From the NCBI GenBank assembly GCA_036384915.1, contig DASVLJ010000030.1:1-64000 (forward strand): a DNA stretch of 64,000 nucleotides. The letters run 5' to 3'. The DNA is from PKWO01 sp036384915 (GTDB taxonomy: Bacteria; Pseudomonadota; Gammaproteobacteria; Burkholderiales; Burkholderiaceae_D). The position numbers were made by a program, and so were the translations under genes. The notes under the pieces were generated by a model, which did not search any database, had not been told where the DNA came from, and saw nothing but the letters and a program-made list of their open reading frames with translations. Each line of letters starts with the position of its first letter. The stretch's first letter is position 1. Shown piece by piece: positions 1 through 7,405 of the stretch.

Positions 1-214
1 AGATGGCGGGAAAACACCGCGAAATGTCCTGGTTTCGTCTCGCCAAGTCGAAAAAATCAGCTGCGCGAGAAAAATTTAACGAGACTGGCGCCGCAAATGA
101 CCGTCACGTTGCGTAACTCGATTTATTCAGCGCTTCCCTAAAGTACCTAGTTTGCGAAATTGTAGCCATATGCTAGCCCTGTGATCCCAGCGGCAAGAGC
201 TGCGCTCCTTAGGG
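1..214. other. Intergenic start of window, no gene seen
   Basis: No reading frame here has a credible ribosome binding site or recognisable product. The stretch lies downstream of the minus-strand nucleotidyltransferase-like gene that ends at 215. I see no clear intrinsic terminator in it. Confidence 0.5.
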
Positions 215-1258
215 TCAAAGCACGGAAATTCGAGCTATACGAGCCTTCGCCTCTTCTTCGCTGGCCGCGGCAAAGAACGATTCCAGTTCCTCCGTCGATG
301 CAAACGAGGCCCGCAACCGGCTCATGAACATGCCCAGCGCTTTTCCCTCCAGGCCCGTCATGGCGGCGACGAATTCGCCGTTGAAATAGCGTTTGGCGCG
401 ATGTTGTCTGGCTGCCCGGGCCAACGTCTCGTCGTGGCGCCGTTTGAATGCCGGCGATTGCGCAAAGGACTGTTCCAGAAACTCCTTGCGCTGAGTCTGG
501 CGTTCCGGGCTGCCGGCCTCGCCCCATGGATATGCCGGCAACGAGCCGGGCGGCTGCTGGGCCAGCCAGTCGAGGAACTTGTTGTAGGTCGGCCGTTTGG
601 CATCGCGCACGCGTGATTTGTAACTGCGGTTTTCCAGCAGATAGATATCGGGATTGGCATAGGGAGACGACACCACATAATGAAAAACGTCCTCCAGGGT
701 GCGAAAGCCGGAGTCGCGCCGCATGGTTTCATAGACTTGCGCGTCGTAGCCCAGCATGGCCAGTGCGACGGAAAAGTCGTTGGTGATGGTCAACTCCGCA
801 AGCAAATGGTCGTCGTTTGCCGGATCGCGCAAGGGGTACAGCAAACCGAGGTGGCCGAATTTGGCGCCAAACTTGTGCGCGATGCGGCCAAGCAGATTGC
901 CCAGGTCGTTGTAGGAAAAATAACGCATCGCAAAGTCGAACGATGCGGCCGGCACGCTGATCAAGTCGACCTGGAACACGCCTTCCGATACGGGCAAGCC
1001 GAAGCTGGTTACGTCGCCGTTCCGTACGACCTCCTGCGCTCCCAGCTTTTGCGACAGACCCACCGCGTCATAGTCCGCATGCTCGGCCAGGAGTATGTCC
1101 ATGTCGCCGAAATCGGTCTTTTCGGCGTAGGCCGCGATGGCTTCGGCGCGCATGCCGGGCAGCAAATCGCGGACGCGTTTCAGCACCCGGCTTTCCACTT
1201 GCCGATAGCGTTCGGCTGGCAAACGAACCGTGTCCAGACTCAGTGCATTCCCACCCAT
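215..1258 (-). CDS. Nucleotidyltransferase-fold protein (predicted)
   Basis: A 347-residue protein. I chose the ATG at 1258, which gives the N-terminus MGGNAL; the open frame continues upstream, but there it is low-complexity, Arg-rich and runs into the divergent gene. Residues 51-54 read GDMD and are followed by hydrophobic residues. A second acidic strand, FQVDLISV, has its Asp near residue 98. This G-D-x-D plus distal Asp arrangement is the metal-binding signature of the polymerase-beta nucleotidyltransferase fold, so it may transfer a nucleotide to an unknown substrate. The C-terminal 150 residues are helical and charged, with no motif I recognise. It is cytoplasmic by sequence, with no signal peptide or membrane segment. 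It is divergent from the sedolisin gene across about 110 bp. The fold assignment is an inference from the motifs and the function is unknown. Confidence 0.55.
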   Translation of the reverse strand: MGGNALSLDTVRLPAERYRQVESRVLKRVRDLLPGMRAEAIAAYAEKTDFGDMDILLAEHADYDAVGLSQKLGAQEVVRNGDVTSFGLPVSEGVFQVDLISVPAASFDFAMRYFSYNDLGNLLGRIAHKFGAKFGHLGLLYPLRDPANDDHLLAELTITNDFSVALAMLGYDAQVYETMRRDSGFRTLEDVFHYVVSSPYANPDIYLLENRSYKSRVRDAKRPTYNKFLDWLAQQPPGSLPAYPWGEAGSPERQTQRKEFLEQSFAQSPAFKRRHDETLARAARQHRAKRYFNGEFVAAMTGLEGKALGMFMSRLRASFASTEELESFFAAASEEEAKARIARISVL

Positions 1259-1368
1259 ATTTTTCCTGATGTAAATTGGAACCCATTGCCGGTGGCAAAG
1301 GTCGAAACTGCTAAATGTTAATAAATTTGCAGCAAGTCCCTTGCCTTGACTTCCTATTGGAGATAGCC

Positions 1369-2928
1369 ATGTCCAGCGCCACCCGCAGCATTGTACCCGG
1401 CAGCCAACGCACTCCTTTGAACAATGCGACGCCGGTCGGTCCGGTGCGCGCGGATTTGCATATGGAGGCCACAGTTCGTTTACGCCCGGCGCAGCCATGT
1501 TCGGCGCAGGATGCGTCCGCCTGGTCTGGCGATCAGCCTCTTTCTGCGCGGCGTTACCTGACGCGCCAGGAATTCGCCCGAAAGTACGGCGCCAGCGCGT
1601 CCGACGTGGCGCGCGTTGAAGCATTTGCCGCGCAGTATCAACTCAAGGTGGTCAATGTCAGCCTAGCCAAGCGCAGCGTCGTGCTATGCGGCACGGCCGA
1701 GGCTTTCGGCAAGGCGTTCGAGACCAAGCTGGAAAATTACTCGCATTCGAACGGTATCTATCGCGGCCGTGTCGGGTATTTGACCGTGCCGGCCGACTTG
1801 GCGGACGTGGTCGAGGGTGTGTTCGGCCTGGATAACCGGCCGCAAGCCAGGCCGCAATTCCAGATTCGCAACGCCCCCAGAATTGCCGCACACGTGGTCA
1901 ATGTTTCCTATACGCCGCCGCAATTGGCCAAACTTTATGACTTTCCCGCCGGAGCCGACGGCTCGGGCCAGTGCATCGCCATCATCGAATTGGGCGGTGG
2001 CAGCCGCCCTGCCGATATCCAGGCTTATTTTTCCGGGCTGGGCCTGACGCCGCCGAAAGTGATTACGGTTTCCGTCGACGATGCGGCCAACACGCCCACT
2101 ACGCCCAATGGTGCCGATGGCGAAGTGATGCTTGACATTGAGGTGGCCGGCGCCGTTGCGCCGGGAGCCACGATCGCGGTGTATTTTGCGCCGAATACCG
2201 ACGCCGGTTTTCTCGATGCTGTCAGCACGGCAATTCATGACCAAACCAACAATCCCTCTGTAATATCGATAAGTTGGGGCGGTCCGGAATCGAGCTGGAC
2301 GGCGCAAACCATGGCGTCTTTCGAGCAATTGTTCTCCGATGCGGCGGCCATGGGCATCACCATTTGCGTGGCAGCCGGCGACAACGGCTCGGCTGACGGC
2401 GTCACAGACGGTGCCCAGCATGTCGATTTCCCAGCCTCGGCGCCACATGCTCTCGCCTGCGGTGGCACCAGCCTGACCGTCAACAGCGACGGCACCCTGA
2501 ACGAGACAGTGTGGAACGACGGCACCAATAGCGCCACGGGAGGCGGCTTCAGTGTCGCCTTCCCCGTGCCTGATTATCAGAGGCAGATACCGAACAATCC
2601 CATCGGGCGCGGTGTGCCGGATATCGCAGGAGACGCCGATCCCAATACGGGGTATTCGATACTGGTCGACGGTCAACAAATGGTGATTGGGGGAACGAGT
2701 GCGGTCGCACCACTCTGGGCCGGCCTGATCGCCCTGTTGAACCAGCAGCTCGGCAAGCCGGTCGGCTACTTCAATCCCCTGCTTTACGGCTCGCTCGCCG
2801 GCCTGGGCGTGACCAACGATATCGTCAATGGCAGTAATGGTGCGCAGCAAGCCAGGCCTGGTTGGGATGCTTGCACGGGCTGGGGTTCGCCAATTGGCAG
2901 CAAGTTGCTGCAAGCCCTGCATTCGTGA
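1369..2928 (+). CDS. Sedolisin (S53) family serine-carboxyl peptidase with pro-domain
   Basis: A 519-residue pro-peptidase of the kumamolisin/sedolisin type, which cleaves proteins at acidic pH. The ATG at 1369 is preferred over an upstream in-frame ATG at 1315 because GGAGAT sits about 5 bases in front of it. Residues about 25-190 match the pro-kumamolisin activation domain, which is normally removed by self-cleavage. The catalytic domain follows. The Glu-x3-Asp pair is E252/D256 in GEVMLDIEV, the oxyanion Asp is D338 in AAGDNG, and the nucleophile is S444 in GGTSAVAP. The C-terminal GWDACTGWGSP segment fits the family's calcium-site region. All catalytic residues are present. No classical signal peptide is visible, although related enzymes are often exported, so its location is uncertain. 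It appears monocistronic. Confidence 0.9.
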   Translation: MSSATRSIVPGSQRTPLNNATPVGPVRADLHMEATVRLRPAQPCSAQDASAWSGDQPLSARRYLTRQEFARKYGASASDVARVEAFAAQYQLKVVNVSLAKRSVVLCGTAEAFGKAFETKLENYSHSNGIYRGRVGYLTVPADLADVVEGVFGLDNRPQARPQFQIRNAPRIAAHVVNVSYTPPQLAKLYDFPAGADGSGQCIAIIELGGGSRPADIQAYFSGLGLTPPKVITVSVDDAANTPTTPNGADGEVMLDIEVAGAVAPGATIAVYFAPNTDAGFLDAVSTAIHDQTNNPSVISISWGGPESSWTAQTMASFEQLFSDAAAMGITICVAAGDNGSADGVTDGAQHVDFPASAPHALACGGTSLTVNSDGTLNETVWNDGTNSATGGGFSVAFPVPDYQRQIPNNPIGRGVPDIAGDADPNTGYSILVDGQQMVIGGTSAVAPLWAGLIALLNQQLGKPVGYFNPLLYGSLAGLGVTNDIVNGSNGAQQARPGWDACTGWGSPIGSKLLQALHS

Positions 2929-3122
2929 AGTTACTTTAAATATTTGGCGCAATGTTTTGATTATAAAAACTATTTATATTCAAACCTGTGACTTGATTCC
3001 CTTCTTGCCGATTAAGCAGCGTTTCGCCAAGCCCTGATCGCTGGGGCAGCGCGGCATCCTGACACTCCATTTCGCTTCGTTTGCCCCAAGCTCGCCCGTC
3101 CTTAGTGCAAATCCAAAGCCGA
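2929..3122. other. Intergenic region between sedolisin gene and nitrate promoter
   Basis: No gene. The first 100 bases are AT-rich. A possible NtrC half-site (AGTGCA) lies near 3104-3109, just upstream of the full palindrome at 3123. I see no strong terminator for the sedolisin gene. Confidence 0.5.
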
Positions 3123-3139
3123 TGCACTGCTGCAGTGCA
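3123..3139 (+). promoter_or_regulatory. NtrC-type binding site
   Basis: A 17-bp palindrome, TGCACT-N5-AGTGCA, matches the known NtrC enhancer consensus TGCACY-N5-RGTGCA exactly. It is centred about 85 bases upstream of the start expected from the sigma-54 promoter at 3190, a usual place for an NtrC activator site. It implies induction when nitrogen is limiting. Confidence 0.75.
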
Positions 3140-3189
3140 ATAGTTGCCGTCTTTCACGGAAAAACGAACCATAAGACCACTTTTGGCGC

Positions 3190-3205
3190 TGGCACAGCGT
3201 TTGCT
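3190..3205 (+). promoter_or_regulatory. Sigma-54 (RpoN) promoter of the nitrate assimilation operon
   Basis: TGGCACAGCGTTTGCT matches the -24/-12 consensus TGGCAC-N5-TTGCW. The invariant GG (3191-3192) and GC (3203-3204) are separated by exactly 10 bases. The predicted transcription start is the GG at about 3215-3216, so the transcript begins just before the first leader hairpin. Together with the upstream NtrC palindrome this is a complete nitrogen-controlled promoter. Confidence 0.85.
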
Positions 3206-3221
3206 AAACAAAAAGGTAAAA

Positions 3222-3280
3222 GCGCAACGATGCGCCAATAAGAAAGTTGGAAAATGCGCTGCCAATGGCGGTAAGGCGCA
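3222..3280 (+). promoter_or_regulatory. Two-hairpin ANTAR-type RNA leader (predicted NasT target)
   Basis: Two consecutive RNA hairpins carry six-base loops. Hairpin P1 has stem GCGC (3222-3225) with GCGC (3232-3235) and loop AACGAT. Hairpin P2 has an outer stem TGCGC/GCGCA (3255-3259/3276-3280) and an inner stem TGCC/GGTA, with a two-base bulge (3274-3275), around loop AATGGC (3264-3269). Both loops have A at position 1 and G at position 4, the known recognition signature of ANTAR-domain antiterminators. The linker is 19 bases and an intrinsic terminator follows. NasT, encoded at 10137 in the same operon, is the expected ligand. Structures were folded by eye. Confidence 0.75.
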
Positions 3281-3298
3281 AAGCGTAGAAGCAAGGAC

Positions 3299-3343
3299 AA
3301 CGGCGTCCCCTCATTCGGAAACGAATGGGCGGACGCCGTTTTT
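3299..3343 (+). terminator. Leader intrinsic terminator (attenuator) before narK
   Basis: A nearly perfect 19-bp stem (3299-3317 with 3322-3340) capped by a GAAA tetraloop (3318-3321) runs into a five-T tract (3339-3343). It lies after the ANTAR-type hairpins and 53 bases before the narK start. It would stop transcription within the leader unless an antiterminator acts. Confidence 0.85.
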
Positions 3344-3395
3344 ACATGATACGCGCAGTGCTTTTATTGACACTGCCATTTGCCTGGAGAAAAAC

Positions 3396-4598
3396 ATGGA
3401 TCGTAGTTTTTGGCGTTCGGGCCACACACCTACCTTGCTGTGCTCGTTTCTGTATTTCGATTTCAGCTTCATGGTTTGGTACATGCTCGGGCCTTTGCAG
3501 GTGCAGATCGCCAAATCGCTCGAACTCGATACACAGTTGCGCGGCTTGATGGTGGCAACGCCCATCCTGACCGGCGCCATCCTGCGCGTCTTCATGGGAT
3601 TGCTGGCTGACCGTATCGGCGCCAAGCGTGCGGGCGTCCTGGCGCAAGTGGTGGTGATCCTGGCGCTGTTCGGTGCCTGGCAGCTTGGCGTGCACAGCTT
3701 TGCCGAAGCGTTGCTGCTCGGTGTCTTCCTCGGTGTGGCAGGTGCCTCCTTCGCTGTCGCGCTTCCGCTCGCTTCGCGCTGGTATCCGCCGCAGCACCAA
3801 GGTACGGCCATGGGCATTGCCGGTGCCGGCAATTCGGGCACGGTGCTCGCAGCCTTGTTCGCGCCGATGATCGCGGTGGCGCTGGGCTGGCAAAACGTGT
3901 TCGGCATTGCCTGCATCCCCATGGTGCTGGTCTTGATCACTTTCAGCGTGCTGGCCAAGGATGCCCCGGGCCAGTTCGAAAAGAAGCGTCTGTCCGACTA
4001 TGCACGCATGCTCGGCAGCGCCGACGCATGGTGGTTCATGTTCTTCTACATGTTGACCTTCGGCGGCTTCTCGGGCTTCGCCAGCGCCCTGCCCGGCTAT
4101 TTCCATGACCAGTTCGGTTTCGAACCCAAGCTGGCCGGCTGGGCCACGGCGGCCTGCGTATTCGCCGGCTCGGCGATGCGCCCGATCGGCGGCGTGTTGG
4201 CCGACCGCATCGGCGGAACCCGTTCGCTGTTGGCCGTCTATGCCAGCGCGGCCGTGCTGATCGCCATCGCCGGTTTCCATGTCGGCGGTTCCGTCGGCGC
4301 GTTGACGCTGTTTATCCTCGCCATGCTCTGCCTTGGTGCGGGCAACGGCGCCGTGTTCCAGCTGGTGCCGCAACGCTTCGGCAAAGAGATCGGCATCATG
4401 ACCGGCTTGATCGGCATGGCCGGCGGTGTGGGCGGTTTTGCGCTCGCCGCCAGCCTCGGTGCGATCAAGCAGGCGACGGGCGATTATTCTGCCGGCCTGT
4501 GGCTGTTTTCCAGCCTCGCGGCATTGGGCTGGATCAGCCTGTCTGGAATCAAGGCACGTTGGCGCACCAACTGGTCGGTAGCCGCGGCACGCGTTTAA
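3396..4598 (+). CDS. narK: Nitrate/nitrite transporter, NarK/NasA MFS family
   Basis: A 400-residue inner-membrane protein of the major facilitator superfamily with about 12 hydrophobic segments. It is predicted to import nitrate (and possibly exchange nitrite) for assimilation. The ATG at 3396 was chosen because GGAGA sits 5 bases upstream and translation begins directly before the first helix; an in-frame extension upstream overlaps the RNA leader and is rejected. The GFASALPGYFHDQFG loop and the Gly-rich helices (for example GAGNSGT and GMAGGVGGF) are typical of NarK proteins. It is the first gene of the nitrate unit, 12 bases before nirB, and is controlled by the sigma-54 promoter and attenuator described above. 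Confidence 0.92.
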   Translation: MDRSFWRSGHTPTLLCSFLYFDFSFMVWYMLGPLQVQIAKSLELDTQLRGLMVATPILTGAILRVFMGLLADRIGAKRAGVLAQVVVILALFGAWQLGVHSFAEALLLGVFLGVAGASFAVALPLASRWYPPQHQGTAMGIAGAGNSGTVLAALFAPMIAVALGWQNVFGIACIPMVLVLITFSVLAKDAPGQFEKKRLSDYARMLGSADAWWFMFFYMLTFGGFSGFASALPGYFHDQFGFEPKLAGWATAACVFAGSAMRPIGGVLADRIGGTRSLLAVYASAAVLIAIAGFHVGGSVGALTLFILAMLCLGAGNGAVFQLVPQRFGKEIGIMTGLIGMAGGVGGFALAASLGAIKQATGDYSAGLWLFSSLAALGWISLSGIKARWRTNWSVAAARV

Positions 4599-4610
4599 GT
4601 TGGAGGAGAC

Positions 4611-7070
4611 ATGAACAAGAAACCAAAACTGGTGGTGGTCGGCAACGGCATGGCGGGTGTGCGCACGGTCGAGGAATTGCTCAACATCGCGCCGGATATG
4701 TATGACATCACGATCTTCGGCAACGAACCGCATCCCAACTACAACCGTATTCTGCTGTCTCCGGTTTTGGCTGGCGAGCAGGCGTTCAAGGATATCGTGC
4801 TGAACCCCGTCGCCTGGTATGAAGACAATGGCATCGAGCTGCGTATGGGGTGCGGCATCAGCCGCATCGACCGAGGCCGCCGTACTGTCGTTGCCGAGGA
4901 TGGCAGCGAAGTGCGCTACGACAGGCTGCTGCTCGCCACCGGCTCCACCCCCTTCATCTTGCCCATTCCGGGCAAGGATTTGAAAGGCGTGATCAGCTAC
5001 CGCGACATCCGTGATACCGAAACCATGATCGATACGGCCAAGGTCAAGCGCAACGCCGTCGTGATCGGCGGCGGCTTGCTCGGCCTGGAAGCGGCCAACG
5101 GCCTGAAGCTGCGCGGCATGAACGTGACCGTGGTGCACCTGGCCGATTGGCTGCTCGAACGCCAGCTCGACACCACCGCCGGCAAGCTGTTGCAGCAATC
5201 GCTGGAAGAACGCGGCCTGACTTTCCTGCTCGGCGAATCGACTTCGGAGATCGTCGGTAACGAGGCCGGCGAAGTGACGGCCGTACGCTTCAAGAGCGGG
5301 CAGACCGTGCCGGCCGACCTGGTGGTGATGGCTGTCGGCATCCGTCCCAACACGGCACTGGCCGAAGCCGCCGGCATCCATTGCAATCGCGGCATCGTCG
5401 TCAGCGACGCCTTGCAGACCTATGACCCGCGCGTCTACGCCGTCGGCGAATGCGTCAACCACCGCGGCGTGGCTTACGGTCTCGTGGCTCCCTTGTTCGA
5501 GCAAGCCAAGGTGTGCGCCAACCATCTGGCGCAGATGGGCATCGGCCGCTATCTCGGTTCGGTCATGTCGACCAAGCTCAAGGTAACCGGCATCGACCTG
5601 TTTTCCGCCGGCGACTTCATGGGCGGCGACAAGAGCGAAGAAATCGTCTTGTCCGACCCTGCTGGCGGCGTGTACAAGAAGCTCGTCATCAAGGACGATC
5701 AGCTCGTCGGGGCCTGCCTCTACGGCGATACGACCGACGGCGCCTGGTACTTCAAGCTGTTGAAGGAAGGCCGCAAGCTCGGCGAACTGCGCGACAACAT
5801 CATGTTCGGCGAATCGAGCGTCGGCGACGTCGGCGTGGCGGGCCAAAGCCGTGCCATGGCCATGAAGGACAGCGACGAAGTCTGCGGCTGCAACGGCGTG
5901 TGCAAGGGCACCATCGTCAAGGCGATCAAGGACAAGGGCTTGTTCACGGTCGACGACGTCAAGAAGCACACCAAGGCGGCCAGCTCCTGCGGTTCGTGCA
6001 CCGGGCTGGTCGAGCAGATCCTGCTTAACACCGTGGGCAGCAGCTTCCAGGAAACGCCGAAAACCAAGGCCGTGTGCGGCTGCACCGACCGCAACCATGG
6101 CGAAGTGCGCAAGGCGATCCGCGAACACAAGCTCTTGACACACCGCGAAGTCTATGACTTCCTCGAATGGCGTACCCCGAACGGCTGCGCCACCTGCCGT
6201 CCGGCGATCAACTACTATATGCTCTCGACCTGGCCGCACGAAGCGCTGGACGACCCGCAAAGCCGCTTCATCAACGAGCGCGCGCATGCCAACATCCAGA
6301 AGGACGGCACCTTCTCGGTCATTCCCCAGATGAAGGGCGGCGTGACCAACTCGTCCGAGCTGCGCCGCATCGCCGATGTGGCCGACAAGTACAGCATCCC
6401 CATGGTCAAGGTCACCGGCGGACAACGTATCGACCTCCTGGGCGTAAAGAAAGAAGACCTGGTCAAGGTTTGGGCCGACCTAGGCATGAATTCCGGCCAC
6501 GCCTACGGCAAATCGATCCGTACCGTGAAAACTTGCGTGGGTCAGGAATTCTGCCGCTTCGGTACGCAGAACAGCACGCAGATGGGCATCGATCTCGAAA
6601 CCATGCTGGCCAACATGTGGTCGCCGCACAAGGTCAAGCTGGCCGTCTCGGGATGTCCGCGTAATTGCGCCGAGGCCGGCATCAAGGACGTGGGCGTGAT
6701 CGCGGTCGACAGCGGCTGGGAGCTCTATGTCGGCGGCAACGGCGGCATCAAGACCGAAGTCGCGCAATTTCTGGCCAAGGTCAAGACACCGGAAGAAGTC
6801 AAGGAATACACGGGCGCCTTCCTGCAGCTTTACCGCGAAGAAGCCTATTATCTCGACCGTACGGTGCACTACATCGACCGCGTCGGCCTGGATTATGTCA
6901 AACAGCGCGTGGTGGAAGATGCGGCCAATCGCAAAGCCTTGTACGACCGCTTGCTGTACGCGCTTGAGGGCTTGCCCGATCCGTGGGCCGCGCGCATCAA
7001 GGGCGAAAAAGGAAGCAAACTGCAGCGCGAATACATCCCGATCAAGGTCTTGGCCCAGGAGCCGCAGTGA
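4611..7070 (+). CDS. nirB: Assimilatory nitrite reductase [NAD(P)H], large subunit
   Basis: An 819-residue cytoplasmic flavo-siroheme enzyme reducing nitrite to ammonium with NAD(P)H. Domain order: FAD-binding Rossmann (VVVGNGMAGV near the N-terminus) and NAD(P)-binding Rossmann (VVIGGGLLGLE near 145-155); two BFD-like [2Fe-2S] segments with CGC...CGSC (about 424-461) and CGC...CATC (about 488-529); then the nitrite/sulfite reductase half-domains. The siroheme/[4Fe-4S] ligands are C642 and C648 (CVGQEFC) and C682 and C686 (CPRNC). Length and domains are normal for NirB. GGAGGAG stands just before the ATG. Its stop overlaps the nirD start by one base, so the two subunits are translationally coupled. 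Confidence 0.96.
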   Translation: MNKKPKLVVVGNGMAGVRTVEELLNIAPDMYDITIFGNEPHPNYNRILLSPVLAGEQAFKDIVLNPVAWYEDNGIELRMGCGISRIDRGRRTVVAEDGSEVRYDRLLLATGSTPFILPIPGKDLKGVISYRDIRDTETMIDTAKVKRNAVVIGGGLLGLEAANGLKLRGMNVTVVHLADWLLERQLDTTAGKLLQQSLEERGLTFLLGESTSEIVGNEAGEVTAVRFKSGQTVPADLVVMAVGIRPNTALAEAAGIHCNRGIVVSDALQTYDPRVYAVGECVNHRGVAYGLVAPLFEQAKVCANHLAQMGIGRYLGSVMSTKLKVTGIDLFSAGDFMGGDKSEEIVLSDPAGGVYKKLVIKDDQLVGACLYGDTTDGAWYFKLLKEGRKLGELRDNIMFGESSVGDVGVAGQSRAMAMKDSDEVCGCNGVCKGTIVKAIKDKGLFTVDDVKKHTKAASSCGSCTGLVEQILLNTVGSSFQETPKTKAVCGCTDRNHGEVRKAIREHKLLTHREVYDFLEWRTPNGCATCRPAINYYMLSTWPHEALDDPQSRFINERAHANIQKDGTFSVIPQMKGGVTNSSELRRIADVADKYSIPMVKVTGGQRIDLLGVKKEDLVKVWADLGMNSGHAYGKSIRTVKTCVGQEFCRFGTQNSTQMGIDLETMLANMWSPHKVKLAVSGCPRNCAEAGIKDVGVIAVDSGWELYVGGNGGIKTEVAQFLAKVKTPEEVKEYTGAFLQLYREEAYYLDRTVHYIDRVGLDYVKQRVVEDAANRKALYDRLLYALEGLPDPWAARIKGEKGSKLQREYIPIKVLAQEPQ

Positions 7071-7405
7071 TGGATATGAAAGTCAAAAACAACTGGGTGC
7101 GCATCTGCTCGGTGGATGATATTCCCGTGCTGGGCGCACGCGTGGTCGAGGGGGCAGCGGCGGATGGCGGCGACATCGCCGTATTCCGCAACGGCGAGAA
7201 CAAGGTGTTCGCCTTGCGCGACAAATGCCCGCACAAAGGCGGGCCGCTGTCGCAAGGCATCGTGCACGGCGAAACCGTCACCTGCCCCCTGCACGGCTGG
7301 CATATCGGCCTCGACGACGGCCAAGCCAAGGCGCCGGACGTCGGCTGCGCCGAGCGTTTCGGCTGCAGGATCGAAAACGGTGAAGTGCATCTCGACCTGA
7401 GCTGA
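7070..7405 (+). CDS. nirD: Nitrite reductase small subunit with intact Rieske site
   Basis: A 111-residue Rieske-type [2Fe-2S] protein that pairs with NirB. Both ligand boxes are present, CPHKGG and CPLHGW, giving two Cys and two His. Enterobacterial NirD lacks these ligands, so this one resembles the cluster-bearing small subunits of other assimilatory nitrite reductases. The ATG at 7070 overlaps the nirB stop; a second Met two codons later is possible. The stop codon overlaps the nasA start (TGATG), continuing the coupled arrangement. The protein is cytoplasmic, with no signal peptide. Confidence 0.93.
   Translation: MDMKVKNNWVRICSVDDIPVLGARVVEGAAADGGDIAVFRNGENKVFALRDKCPHKGGPLSQGIVHGETVTCPLHGWHIGLDDGQAKAPDVGCAERFGCRIENGEVHLDLS

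Noticed and set aside
3144..3395. N-terminal extension of narK to 3144
   Set aside because: It would cross the sigma-54 promoter, RNA hairpins and terminator, and the ATG at 3396 has a clear ribosome binding site.
3342..6425. 1027-codon open frame on the minus strand opposite narK and nirB
   Set aside because: It mirrors the codons of well-identified genes, is rich in His, Ala, Gly and Gln without domains, and arises from the GC-biased third positions of the real genes.
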